NCBI GenBank assembly: GCA_945875865.1
Contig: CAMCMF010000005.1
Location: 1 to 58,727 of the forward strand
Direction: 5' to 3'
Length of the DNA: 58,727 nucleotides
Source: Rhizobium sp. Q54
GTDB lineage: Bacteria; Pseudomonadota; Alphaproteobacteria; Rickettsiales; UBA1997
Positions 1 to 7,609 of the stretch are shown piece after piece. Below the pieces are notes generated by a model. It saw nothing but the letters and a program-made list of their open reading frames with translations. It was not told where the DNA came from and made no database searches. Position numbers and translations under genes: made by a program. The number at the start of each line of letters is the position of its first letter. Within the stretch, counting starts at the first letter, position 1.

Positions 1-146
1 AGGGCGCCTCTAAAAATTAGGATTTTTCGAGGAATTTTGAGTTTTAACAAATTTGCGAGAAGGTAAGCGTATTAGATATACGTGCTCTCGAGCAAATTTG
101 TTAAAACTCAAAATTACCGGAAAAGACAATTTTTAGAGATGCCCTT
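1..146. repeat. Long palindromic element, family C (copy 1)
   Basis: Outer ends 1-27 and about 121-146 are imperfect inverted repeats (AGGGCGCCTCTAAAAAT against ATTTTTAGAGATGCCCT). Inside, positions 33-56 and 93-116 form a perfect 24-bp inverted repeat around a GC-richer centre with GGTAAGCGTA. Related copies lie at 36075-36106 (truncated) and 36229-36308. It has no coding capacity, and the layout is that of a small non-autonomous palindromic element. It may continue left of the window. Confidence 0.8.
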
Positions 147-236
147 AAAGATGGACCCCGTCATGCGACGGGGTGACAATTCTTGTAAGACACCTACTAA
201 AGTTTGTCACCCCGTCGCATGACGGGGTCCATCTTT
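147..236. repeat. REPIN-like element, family A (two REP hairpins in inverted orientation)
   Basis: Arms 147-179 and 204-236 are perfect 33-bp inverted copies. Each arm is itself a hairpin (CCCCGTCGCATGACGGGG). This nested palindrome is the REPIN layout. The same arm recurs at 25420-25564 and, with small changes, at 4041-4254. In other bacteria REPINs are mobilised in trans by RAYT transposases; none is encoded in this window. Confidence 0.8.
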
Positions 237-240
237 TAAA

Positions 241-408
241 ATTTTATCCTTAAGGAAATAATTACCTAAGTTTTAGAGGAAATTTTGTCGGCGATTCTTT
301 AGAAAAGTTTTCAAAAAACAATTTGAAATTTTATTAAAATTTTAAATCCTCCGACTTCGCCTTTCAGGCGCAGCCACCTCCTTTTGCAAAGGAGGCCTTC
401 CACAAAAA
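241..408. other. Non-coding stretch 3' of the PopZ-like gene
   Basis: No gene is seen. It is AT-rich up to about 340, followed by GC-richer sequence with the hairpin CCTCCTTT-tgc-AAAGGAGG (377-395), just downstream of the PopZ-like stop codon. There is no U-tract on the gene's strand, so it is only a weak terminator candidate. The segment 350-400 resembles the degenerate repeats near 37410-37530 and 39640-39690. Confidence 0.5.
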
Positions 409-1941
409 CTACTCCTGCGGAATAATTTTTTTAATCTCTTCGCGGACAATTTTTTCAACCAAACTTCCGAGATTTTCATTCAACCATTTTTCTAATTTCG
501 GCTCCATCAATTGCGTTGCCAATTCAGCAAGCGCAGGACTTTGCGAGAAATTAGAAATTCCCGCTACCACATTTTTTGCATCAACAAGTTTACGAATCGA
601 CTCGTTGGTTTGCATGATAGTTGCCTCATTTAAAATACGAGATTCAACTTTATTATTTTTACCCATATCAAGTGAAAATATTTGATTTTGCTGATTTTGT
701 ACTGACATAAATTCTTGAGAATCTGTAACAAAATTAGCTGGAGATTCTTGTGTTTTTTCAAAACTAAATTCATTTTTTTCAACAGATGATTTTTCTACAA
801 TCTCCATCTCATCAAATGGTTTTTTTACCTCGCTTACTGCAGAAGTTTTTTGATCAATCGCTCTAATTTCTTGCTCAAATTCCAGATCGATTTCCTCATG
901 TTTTGAAACTTCAAGCGGAGTTGATTTTGGCTGAGACTCCGCTTTTTTAGCAAGCTCTTCATCTAATTCTTCAAGTTCATTTTGAAAAGAATCTATTTCT
1001 TGAACTACAGCAACCTTATCAATTGGCGATTTTATTGCAGGAAGATCTTCTTCAACATCCAGCATGTCCGAAAAATCTAACTCATCACTTTTTTCGGCTG
1101 ACTGATTAATTTGTGACGCAGCAGGCTTTGATGTTTGCAAAATTATCTCAGGTTTTTCTTCAAGATTTAATGGATCCGAAATTTCTTCCGATTCTTCTTC
1201 AAGCTCAAAATTTTCTTCTGGCAATTCTTGCTGCCCTTCCAAATTCAACGGATCCGAATCTACTTCGGACTCTTCCTCCTCGAGGTTCAACGGGTCAGAA
1301 TCTATTTCCGGTTTTTCTTCGAGATTAAGCTCGTCCGAAGTTTCGTCTGCTAATTCTAGCTCTTCATTTGAATCATTATCTTCGAAACTAAGCTCATTTT
1401 CTTCCTCTTCATCTTCCTCATCTTCCTCATCTTCCTCATCCTCTTCATCTTCCTCATCTTCCTCATCTTCCTCATCATTCTCTTCGGCAAAATCAACTTC
1501 ATCTTCGTAATCTTCGATATCCTCCTCGTCCATTTGTGAGTCGACCTCAATATCTTTCTCGATATTTTTTTTAGAACCTTCTTCCGCAGGAATATTTCTT
1601 TCTTCTATTGCCGCAGCGGAAATTTCGCTATCCATATCGAAGTTAGAAACTTGAACAATCGGAGCGACAATTTCTTCTTTTTTTTCTTCAAGAAATTTTT
1701 CATTAAAATCATCAAGATTTAATTCATCCGATGGTTTCAAATCATTTTTATTATTTGCTGTTTCTAAATTTAAAGATTTCTCCGTCTCAACAGCTAGGCT
1801 TGCTGTTTTTGCGGTGGGAGTTATATATTCAAACTCAGAGGCCACTTCAGAAATCTTTGAAGTTTTTTCAGTTTTTGAATCGAACTTACTTAGTTTTTTC
1901 TTGATAGTTTCTAGGAGGGAATGAGTATTTTTTTCTGCCAT
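409..1941 (-). CDS. PopZ-like (DUF2497) acidic polar-organising protein
   Basis: Probable cytoplasmic scaffold of the PopZ type; in Caulobacter PopZ forms a matrix at the cell pole that tethers the chromosome origin through ParB. Seen: the last 43 residues (468-510) match the family's C-terminal helices (LMEPKLEKWLNENL, then LVEKIVREEIKKI). The rest is low complexity: an almost pure Asp/Glu tract at residues 137-182 and repeated LNLE motifs near 205, 218, 231 and 258. At 510 residues it is far longer than Caulobacter PopZ (177). The usual N-terminal client-binding helix is not clear; residues 9-20 may be a degenerate version. AGAGGA lies 4 nt before the ATG. The gene is divergent from cstA. 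The assignment rests on the C-terminus alone. Confidence 0.7.
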   Translation of the reverse strand: MAEKNTHSLLETIKKKLSKFDSKTEKTSKISEVASEFEYITPTAKTASLAVETEKSLNLETANNKNDLKPSDELNLDDFNEKFLEEKKEEIVAPIVQVSNFDMDSEISAAAIEERNIPAEEGSKKNIEKDIEVDSQMDEEDIEDYEDEVDFAEENDEEDEEDEEDEEDEEDEEDEEDEEEENELSFEDNDSNEELELADETSDELNLEEKPEIDSDPLNLEEEESEVDSDPLNLEGQQELPEENFELEEESEEISDPLNLEEKPEIILQTSKPAASQINQSAEKSDELDFSDMLDVEEDLPAIKSPIDKVAVVQEIDSFQNELEELDEELAKKAESQPKSTPLEVSKHEEIDLEFEQEIRAIDQKTSAVSEVKKPFDEMEIVEKSSVEKNEFSFEKTQESPANFVTDSQEFMSVQNQQNQIFSLDMGKNNKVESRILNEATIMQTNESIRKLVDAKNVVAGISNFSQSPALAELATQLMEPKLEKWLNENLGSLVEKIVREEIKKIIPQE

Positions 1942-2045
1942 TTAATCCTCTGAAGAGTCTTTGATTTTACTGTCTGTAGCAACATAGTTTAACTACAAAA
2001 ACTTACCTGAGATAATTTTTACTAATTCCAAAATTACAACAACCA

Positions 2046-4028
2046 ATGCTGAAAAAATTATCTCATATTTCGCTGTGGATTTTTATCGGAATTTTAGGCG
2101 CTTCTTCGCTGGCTGGAATTGCGTTAATTCGCGACGAAAAAATTTCTTCACTGTGGTTTATCACTGCCTGTGTTTGCACGCAACTTATCGCTTATCGTTT
2201 TTATTCTGCTTTTATTGCGGCAAAAATTTTACATCTCGATGGTCGTAACGCAACTCCGGCGCGACGAATTAATGATGGCAAAGATTTTGTTCCCACCAAT
2301 CGCTGGATTGTTTTTGGACATCACTTCGCCGCCATCGCTGGGCCCGGTCCACTCATTGGCCCTACCCTCGCCGCACAATTTGGATATTTACCTGGAGTTT
2401 TGTGGATCGTGATTGGATCAGTGCTCGCCGGCGCAGTGCAAGATATGGTAATTTTATTTTCATCAATGCGACGCGACGGAAAATCTTTGGGACAAATGAT
2501 TAAAGATGAAATTGGTTCGGTCGCTGGATATGCAGCGTTAATCGGCACTCTCGCCATCATCATAATTTTAATTTCGGTTCTCGGTCTAATAGTTGTGAAA
2601 GCTTTGATGCACAGCCCGTGGGGCGCCTTCACGGTTTTGATGACGATTCCAATTGCGATGCTGATTGGAATTTATCTTTATTACATTCGGCCCTCCGGCG
2701 TTTTAGAAGCGAGTTTGGTTGGTTTAATTTTATTTTTGTTGGCAGTTTATGGTGGAAAAATTGTCCATTACGATTCAACTCTCGCGGCAATTTTTGATCG
2801 CAAAGCAGAGTTCATCGCTTTCGCAATTATGATTTATGGATTTGTCGCGGCAACGCTTCCAGTCTGGCTTCTGCTTGCTCCACGCGATTATCTTTCGTCA
2901 TTTTTAAAACTGGGAACCATTGCACTTTTAGCAATCGCACTTTTGATTTTTCGACCAGAAATTCAAATGCCGGCGCTGACGCAATTTATCGATGGCTCCG
3001 GCCCAATTTTCAGCGGAAAAATTTTTCCATTTTTATTTATTACAATTGCCTGCGGCGCAATTTCTGGATTTCATTCTTTGGTTGCTTCTGGCACTACACC
3101 AAAAATTATTTCCGATGAGCGCGATGTAAAACTTATCGGCTATGGAAGCATGTTGCTTGAAGGTTGCGTGGCGATGATGGCATTGATCGCAGCTTGCGTT
3201 TTGGAGCCAGGAATTTTCTTCGCGATTAATTCACCGCAAGCAATTTTGGGCGACAATCCAGCGCAAGTAATCAACTCATTTGGCTTTGAATTTAGTTCCG
3301 AAAAAATGGATTTATTGGCGGCGCAAATGGGCGAAAATACTCTTTTTTCCAGAACGGGCGGCGCACCTTCTTTGGCGGTTGGAATGGCGAATATTTTCTC
3401 TTCGGCTTTCGGTTCCAACATGCTTTCAATGTGGTATCATTTCGCCATCATGTTTGAAGCGATTTTTATTTTAACCACGCTGGATGCTGGGACGAGAGTG
3501 GCGCGTTTTATGTTAGAAGATTTATTGAAATTTCGTGATCGCAAACTTCATGAATCAAATTTAGCGGCGATGTTTTCGAGCTTCATAATCGTGGCTTCTT
3601 GGGGATATTTTCTTTACATGGGCGTGATTGATCCAAGTGGTGGCATCAATATTTTATGGCCGCTTTTTGGGATGTCGAATCAGATGCTGGCTGGAATTGC
3701 ACTAACTTTGGCGACGGTGATAATTGTAAAAACTCCGCAAAGAAAATTCGCTTTTATCACCGCAATTCCGCTGATTTTTATTTTGATTACAACCAGCACT
3801 GCGGTGATCGAAAAAGTTTTTTCTAGCGATGTGAGAATCGGATTTCTGGCGATGGCAGAAGTTTGGCAACAAAAAATTTCCAGCGGAATTTTAGATGAAG
3901 AAAAAACTGCCTTTGCGCAAAAAGTTATTTTTAACCAAAAATTAATTTCCGGAATTGCTTTAAGTTTCTTGGCAATTTTATGGATTGTGGTGATTGATGC
4001 AGGAAGAAAATTAATTACGCGGAAATAA
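2046..4028 (+). CDS. cstA: Carbon starvation protein A family permease
   Basis: Inner-membrane transporter of the CstA/BtsT family. Characterised members take up pyruvate or peptides when carbon is limiting. Seen: 660 residues with many hydrophobic helices and the conserved family block around residues 75-125 (HHFAAIAGPGPLIGPTLAA, then GAVQDMV). The central GFHSLVASGTTPKII and LFGMSNQMLAGIAL motifs are also present. It is slightly shorter than E. coli CstA (701). The start at 2046 is an ATG without a strong ribosome-binding site. The small partner gene ybdD follows at 4282, separated by a duplicated REPIN unit. The divergent 104-bp gap to the PopZ-like gene presumably holds promoters for both. 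The exact substrate cannot be read from sequence. Confidence 0.93.
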   Translation: MLKKLSHISLWIFIGILGASSLAGIALIRDEKISSLWFITACVCTQLIAYRFYSAFIAAKILHLDGRNATPARRINDGKDFVPTNRWIVFGHHFAAIAGPGPLIGPTLAAQFGYLPGVLWIVIGSVLAGAVQDMVILFSSMRRDGKSLGQMIKDEIGSVAGYAALIGTLAIIIILISVLGLIVVKALMHSPWGAFTVLMTIPIAMLIGIYLYYIRPSGVLEASLVGLILFLLAVYGGKIVHYDSTLAAIFDRKAEFIAFAIMIYGFVAATLPVWLLLAPRDYLSSFLKLGTIALLAIALLIFRPEIQMPALTQFIDGSGPIFSGKIFPFLFITIACGAISGFHSLVASGTTPKIISDERDVKLIGYGSMLLEGCVAMMALIAACVLEPGIFFAINSPQAILGDNPAQVINSFGFEFSSEKMDLLAAQMGENTLFSRTGGAPSLAVGMANIFSSAFGSNMLSMWYHFAIMFEAIFILTTLDAGTRVARFMLEDLLKFRDRKLHESNLAAMFSSFIIVASWGYFLYMGVIDPSGGINILWPLFGMSNQMLAGIALTLATVIIVKTPQRKFAFITAIPLIFILITTSTAVIEKVFSSDVRIGFLAMAEVWQQKISSGILDEEKTAFAQKVIFNQKLISGIALSFLAILWIVVIDAGRKLITRK

Positions 4029-4035
4029 CATTTTT

Positions 4036-4147
4036 ATTTTGTCACCCCGTCGAATGATGGGGTCCATCTTTTGTTACGTACTCTTGACGAAATGGACCCC
4101 GTCATTCGACGGGGTGACAAGAAAGAGCGAAGGAGAAAAAATAAAAT
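4036..4147. repeat. 112-bp direct repeat containing a REPIN pair (copy 1)
   Basis: This copy carries two inverted family A hairpins (about 4041-4068 and 4091-4120), followed by GAAGGAGAAAAAATAAAAT. The same 112 bp recurs at 4172-4283 with two base differences, separated by 24 bp. Confidence 0.85.
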
Positions 4148-4171
4148 AATTAGCAGAAAATGAATTATATT

Positions 4172-4283
4172 ATTTTGTCACCCCGTCGAATGATGGGGTC
4201 CATCTTTTGTTACATACTCTTGACGAAATGGACCCCGTCATTCGACGGGGTGACAAGAAAGAGTGAAGGAGAAAAAATAAAAT
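4172..4283. repeat. 112-bp direct repeat containing a REPIN pair (copy 2)
   Basis: Second copy of the unit at 4036-4147. Its 3' end supplies the GAAGGAG ribosome-binding site and the first bases of the ybdD start codon. Copy 1 has the same ribosome-binding site but no start codon follows in the same position. Confidence 0.85.
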
Positions 4284-4461
4284 GAAAAAATTTTGGAAAT
4301 TTTTACTGCTGCTAAAAAAACATCTGAACGGTGAATTCGCTTATGAAAATTATTGTGATCATGCGAAAAAAAATCATTTGGGGGAAAAGATTTTAGATAA
4401 AAAATCTTTTTTGCTGCAGCGACAAAATGAGAAGTGGAGGAAGGTGAATCGGTGTTGCTAA
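4282..4461 (+). CDS. ybdD: YbdD/YjiX family small protein (CstA partner)
   Basis: A 59-residue protein of the YbdD/YjiX (DUF466) family, usually encoded directly after cstA or btsT and thought to support the transporter. Seen: a basic, hydrophobic start (MKKFWKFLLLLKKHLNG), then FAYENYCDHAKKNH, matching the family's YxNYVxHxxxxHP block. It ends in RCC like the E. coli protein. The RxxxRYGG part of the usual tail is degenerate (RQNEKWRKVNRCC). The ATG is preceded by GAAGGAG at good spacing. It lies 253 bp after cstA and converges with the lipoprotein gene, whose stop is 11 bp away. Confidence 0.85.
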   Translation: MKKFWKFLLLLKKHLNGEFAYENYCDHAKKNHLGEKILDKKSFLLQRQNEKWRKVNRCC

Positions 4462-4472
4462 TCCGCTTGAGA

Positions 4473-4904
4473 CTACCTCCAACCAATCACCGAATAACCC
4501 TTCCGCGACAGACAATTCGTAATGTAAGTTTGTTTGATGTGATCAGGTTTCACCTTATCTTCGCCATAAACCGAAATGCCAGCGATCATTGCGCCGGCAC
4601 CAGCGCCAATTGCAGCTCCAAGCAAAGCTGATTTACCGCTTCCACCCATAATCAACCCCGTTCCCGCACCAATTATTCCACCAACAATCGCTTTGCGACC
4701 CGCTTCTCTAGCAGCGCGCTCCGCTTTAAATTTATCGAGATAATCCTCAGCCTCCACTTTGCATTGGCTAATATCCTCATCAGCTTGAGCCTCTCCAGAC
4801 TCAAGATATTTACTATTGGGATCAAGAATTGGTCGGTAAGATGAGCAAGCAAGGATGGAAAAAACTGCGGATAAAATTACGAATTTTTTAACAATATTTT
4901 CCAT
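4473..4904 (-). CDS. Glycine-zipper lipoprotein
   Basis: Small envelope lipoprotein of 143 residues, probably outer-membrane anchored. Seen: a signal peptide ending in a lipobox (SILACSS, Cys about 20) and a glycine-zipper hairpin near residues 70-105 (GGIIGAGTGLIMGG, then AAIGAGAGAMIAG), a pattern shared with the rickettsial 17-kDa antigen and Lpp-associated proteins. The start is placed at 4904 because the signal peptide begins there; a longer reading frame to 5063 only overlaps the upstream gene. One base separates the ATG from the stop codon of the 844-residue protein, so the two are probably translationally coupled. Function beyond envelope association is unknown. Confidence 0.75.
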   Translation of the reverse strand: MENIVKKFVILSAVFSILACSSYRPILDPNSKYLESGEAQADEDISQCKVEAEDYLDKFKAERAAREAGRKAIVGGIIGAGTGLIMGGSGKSALLGAAIGAGAGAMIAGISVYGEDKVKPDHIKQTYITNCLSRKGYSVIGWR

Positions 4905-4905
4905 T

Positions 4906-7440
4906 TTATTGTCTGTTATTGCCGCTATCTCGGATTGCCTTATTTCTTTGAAAAGCTTGAATGGCTGATGCTGCTTGGATAGTTGTGAATGGCGTAATAA
5001 CATTATTATCAGCAGAGACCCTTTCAGCATACTGACTATAGGTCTCAGGCGGCAGGTTTGCATTATTATCGCGAGGGTTAGAGTTATTAGCAGGACGTGT
5101 ATTCTTATAATAAGCCATCAAAGCATTATTTATCACTTTTGTATCTATCTCAATCTTACCCCTTGCAATTTTTATTATTTTCTCATCCGGTTTTATCATC
5201 TCAGAAGTGGTTTTTGTCTCTCCATTTTCGTAATGCTCATAGGTAAGAATTATGCCACTAAGATCATGAGTAATTTCATATTTTATCAATGTTTTAGCTG
5301 CTCGTTGTGCAGCCAAGTCGGATTTTGCCTTTGCTAAATATTTCTCTCTCGGGGTTGTAGGTTTTTTAGCTGGATGTTTTGCCGCCACAGGCACAACAGG
5401 GGCGGGATTCTGAAGAAGAAGTGCTTGGTCAAGAGTGTTAGTAACACCAGTTCTTACCAAAGCCGGTCCCACTAAATCTGGATCTGGGTTTTTTTTAGGA
5501 GGAGTTCTTGCTGCTTCTTTTGCCAGATCTTCTTCAGCTTCTCGCCCTGCCTGAACTAAATAATCAGCAGGAGCTACTGGCGCCTTTTCTGGCGCTTTTC
5601 TACCAGTTAAATTCTCAACTAGTTGATCTATGCTACCCATCATCTCCTTTGCTTCGACCCTCTCTGCATCAGTAATATTTGCTGCAGAAATAACTTCAGC
5701 TATAAAATTATCTTTACCCTTTTGATCCCCATATACCGAACGCAGATAATTTGATACATCATCTACACCACCACCATCATGCGCGTGAAGTTCACTCGGA
5801 AGTGAGTATTGAACTCCTAAGCCTTGTAGAGCATAGCCCATACCTTCACTTTCGGTATAGTTGTCACTCTCAACAATATCTCTAAAAATCCTATTACGTG
5901 TGTCTTTCGCGACCTCTTGTTCTCTCATGGCCTTAAAAGCGCAAGAAGCAACAAATTTTCTAGCAAGTGCTGCATCTGTGACTGAACCTTTCTTCTTGCC
6001 AAAAGCTCCATTTATAACCTCTTTCTCCTTCTCAGTAAACATTGGTTTTGTACCATTTTTCATGTTCAAAACTTCTTGTATTGAGCACAATTTACTTAAC
6101 GTTGGATCGGCAGCTATAAGACCAATTATAGCAAAAGAAGCGCAGGCACTTCCTCTTCCGCTAACAGTGTGATGCTCTTGTTTTTCAAGAGCACCACCTG
6201 CCTCGATTTTATGTCTATCGAACTCCCAATGGTTTCCCGATTGGTTGTCAAAAATAAAAATATTTCTACCAACATGATCTCCTTTAACCTCTTTTAAATA
6301 TAATATGCAGGCAGCAGCGACGGCGTCAGGATCCATGCCAAGATTAGGAGTGCCTTGTTTATAAAAACTGCCATTGGTAAAAATAACTAACGTTTTATTA
6401 TTTGTGAATTTTGAAATATCCTCTTTTTGCGCATCCTTATTTTGTTGCGCTAGATATGGTTGATATCTCTCATTAATGGCCAAATTAATCTTTGCTTTTA
6501 AAGCGGCGGTTATCCCGGCTTTATCTAGTGGAGGCGGAGGAAGACCATCTGCAGAAGTATTTGGTAATGAATTCGCTGCAGCTTTTTTGCCTAATAAATT
6601 GCTCAGATTGCTAAGTTCGTCAGCGCGCAGTTTTCCAGGAACAGAGACTTGTTCTGTATAACCTTTAGGATCAGAGAATTCTTCTTGACCACTCGCTAGA
6701 CTCCCATCAACCTCCGCACGACGGGCTTTAAAATCCTGTTTTAATATTAGAGCAGCTTTCGCCACAACTAAAGCTTGATCCAAAATAGCCATATAGGCCT
6801 TATCACAAAAATAAATATTTTGTAAGATTGGAGACGAATCATTTTGCATTTCGGATAAAAGGCCTTCCATAAACCATAGAGGTAGCGAAGCTACATTGGC
6901 CGCAGCAAGCCTATTAAGGCCAAAAATATCTGGGATAACCAAGTTTTGAATATCAGTGCCGTTAGCTTTTAAACGCTTTATTTCTTTATAAAAATTACCA
7001 CCAACTTCACGAATTTTTTTAGCTACCTCTTCGCTGCTTTTAGAAAACTTAATTTCTGAAGCAGACGGAAATTTTACACAAAGAACTTTTTTTACCGGCA
7101 ATTTTCCGACACCACCTAGATTAATTCCTGCATGCTTACCGTCAGCAAGGTTTGCTTCCATGACCGCACCATTCTTACTATCTCCAGCTTTGTTTAAACG
7201 TACTGCCTCATCTTTAAACCAGTCCTCCTTACGATTTTGATCTTTTATGTATTTGGCCAAGTTTGTCCCTCTTGTAGGACTTGAAGAACCTAAATTCCAT
7301 TTCTCATCAACATCAATTAAAAAATGGGCATTTAAAGCGTCTTGGGATGCAACATTATTAGAATCAAAAACATTCTGCATTGCTTCACCAGTGCCTATCA
7401 AACTAAATTTTACGCCCAGAATATCTTTATCTTTACTCAT
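4906..7440 (-). CDS. Large hypothetical protein (844 aa), possible effector
   Basis: I do not recognise the family. No signal peptide or membrane helix is seen, so it is cytosolic or exported without a Sec signal. Residues about 1-250 form one mixed alpha/beta region with glycine-rich loops (AGINLGGVGKLPVKKVLCVKF); a macro-domain-like fold is conceivable but not demonstrable. A second region near residues 365-450 has LVIFTNGSFYK, NQSGNHWEF and SGRGSACASFAI, and the order His...Asp...Cys could suggest a cysteine hydrolase. A Pro/Ala/Lys-rich linker lies near residues 635-700. The tail is polar and Asn-rich. The gene is directly coupled to the downstream lipoprotein and divergent from the ABC-F gene. 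It could be a secretion-system effector; this is inference. Confidence 0.55.
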   Translation of the reverse strand: MSKDKDILGVKFSLIGTGEAMQNVFDSNNVASQDALNAHFLIDVDEKWNLGSSSPTRGTNLAKYIKDQNRKEDWFKDEAVRLNKAGDSKNGAVMEANLADGKHAGINLGGVGKLPVKKVLCVKFPSASEIKFSKSSEEVAKKIREVGGNFYKEIKRLKANGTDIQNLVIPDIFGLNRLAAANVASLPLWFMEGLLSEMQNDSSPILQNIYFCDKAYMAILDQALVVAKAALILKQDFKARRAEVDGSLASGQEEFSDPKGYTEQVSVPGKLRADELSNLSNLLGKKAAANSLPNTSADGLPPPPLDKAGITAALKAKINLAINERYQPYLAQQNKDAQKEDISKFTNNKTLVIFTNGSFYKQGTPNLGMDPDAVAAACILYLKEVKGDHVGRNIFIFDNQSGNHWEFDRHKIEAGGALEKQEHHTVSGRGSACASFAIIGLIAADPTLSKLCSIQEVLNMKNGTKPMFTEKEKEVINGAFGKKKGSVTDAALARKFVASCAFKAMREQEVAKDTRNRIFRDIVESDNYTESEGMGYALQGLGVQYSLPSELHAHDGGGVDDVSNYLRSVYGDQKGKDNFIAEVISAANITDAERVEAKEMMGSIDQLVENLTGRKAPEKAPVAPADYLVQAGREAEEDLAKEAARTPPKKNPDPDLVGPALVRTGVTNTLDQALLLQNPAPVVPVAAKHPAKKPTTPREKYLAKAKSDLAAQRAAKTLIKYEITHDLSGIILTYEHYENGETKTTSEMIKPDEKIIKIARGKIEIDTKVINNALMAYYKNTRPANNSNPRDNNANLPPETYSQYAERVSADNNVITPFTTIQAASAIQAFQRNKAIRDSGNNRQ

Positions 7441-7609
7441 TTTTTAAATTTTTAATTGTTAAGCGAAGTTATGCAAAAATTTTGCTCTAACGCATGAAGA
7501 AGCAAGGTGAATTTGATTGTTACACCCAGTTGAAGTGATTGCGGATTAAAAAAATTCGTTAGACTAAATTATTAATAATCCCCCAAAACAGCAGACGAAT
7601 AGAGCTTAC

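Noticed and set aside
1356-1550. Lys/Met/Arg-rich 64-codon frame (-) within the PopZ-like gene
   Set aside because: It is the frame-shifted reading of the Asp/Glu microsatellite, not a gene.
4905-5063. Longer start for the glycine-zipper lipoprotein
   Set aside because: The extension would overlap the 844-residue gene and would place the signal peptide 53 residues inside the protein.
6100-6260. Ulp1/C48-type protease in the 844-residue protein
   Set aside because: His-to-Cys spacing (about 30 residues) is shorter than expected and the Gln/Asp residues are not convincingly placed; only a hint is kept.
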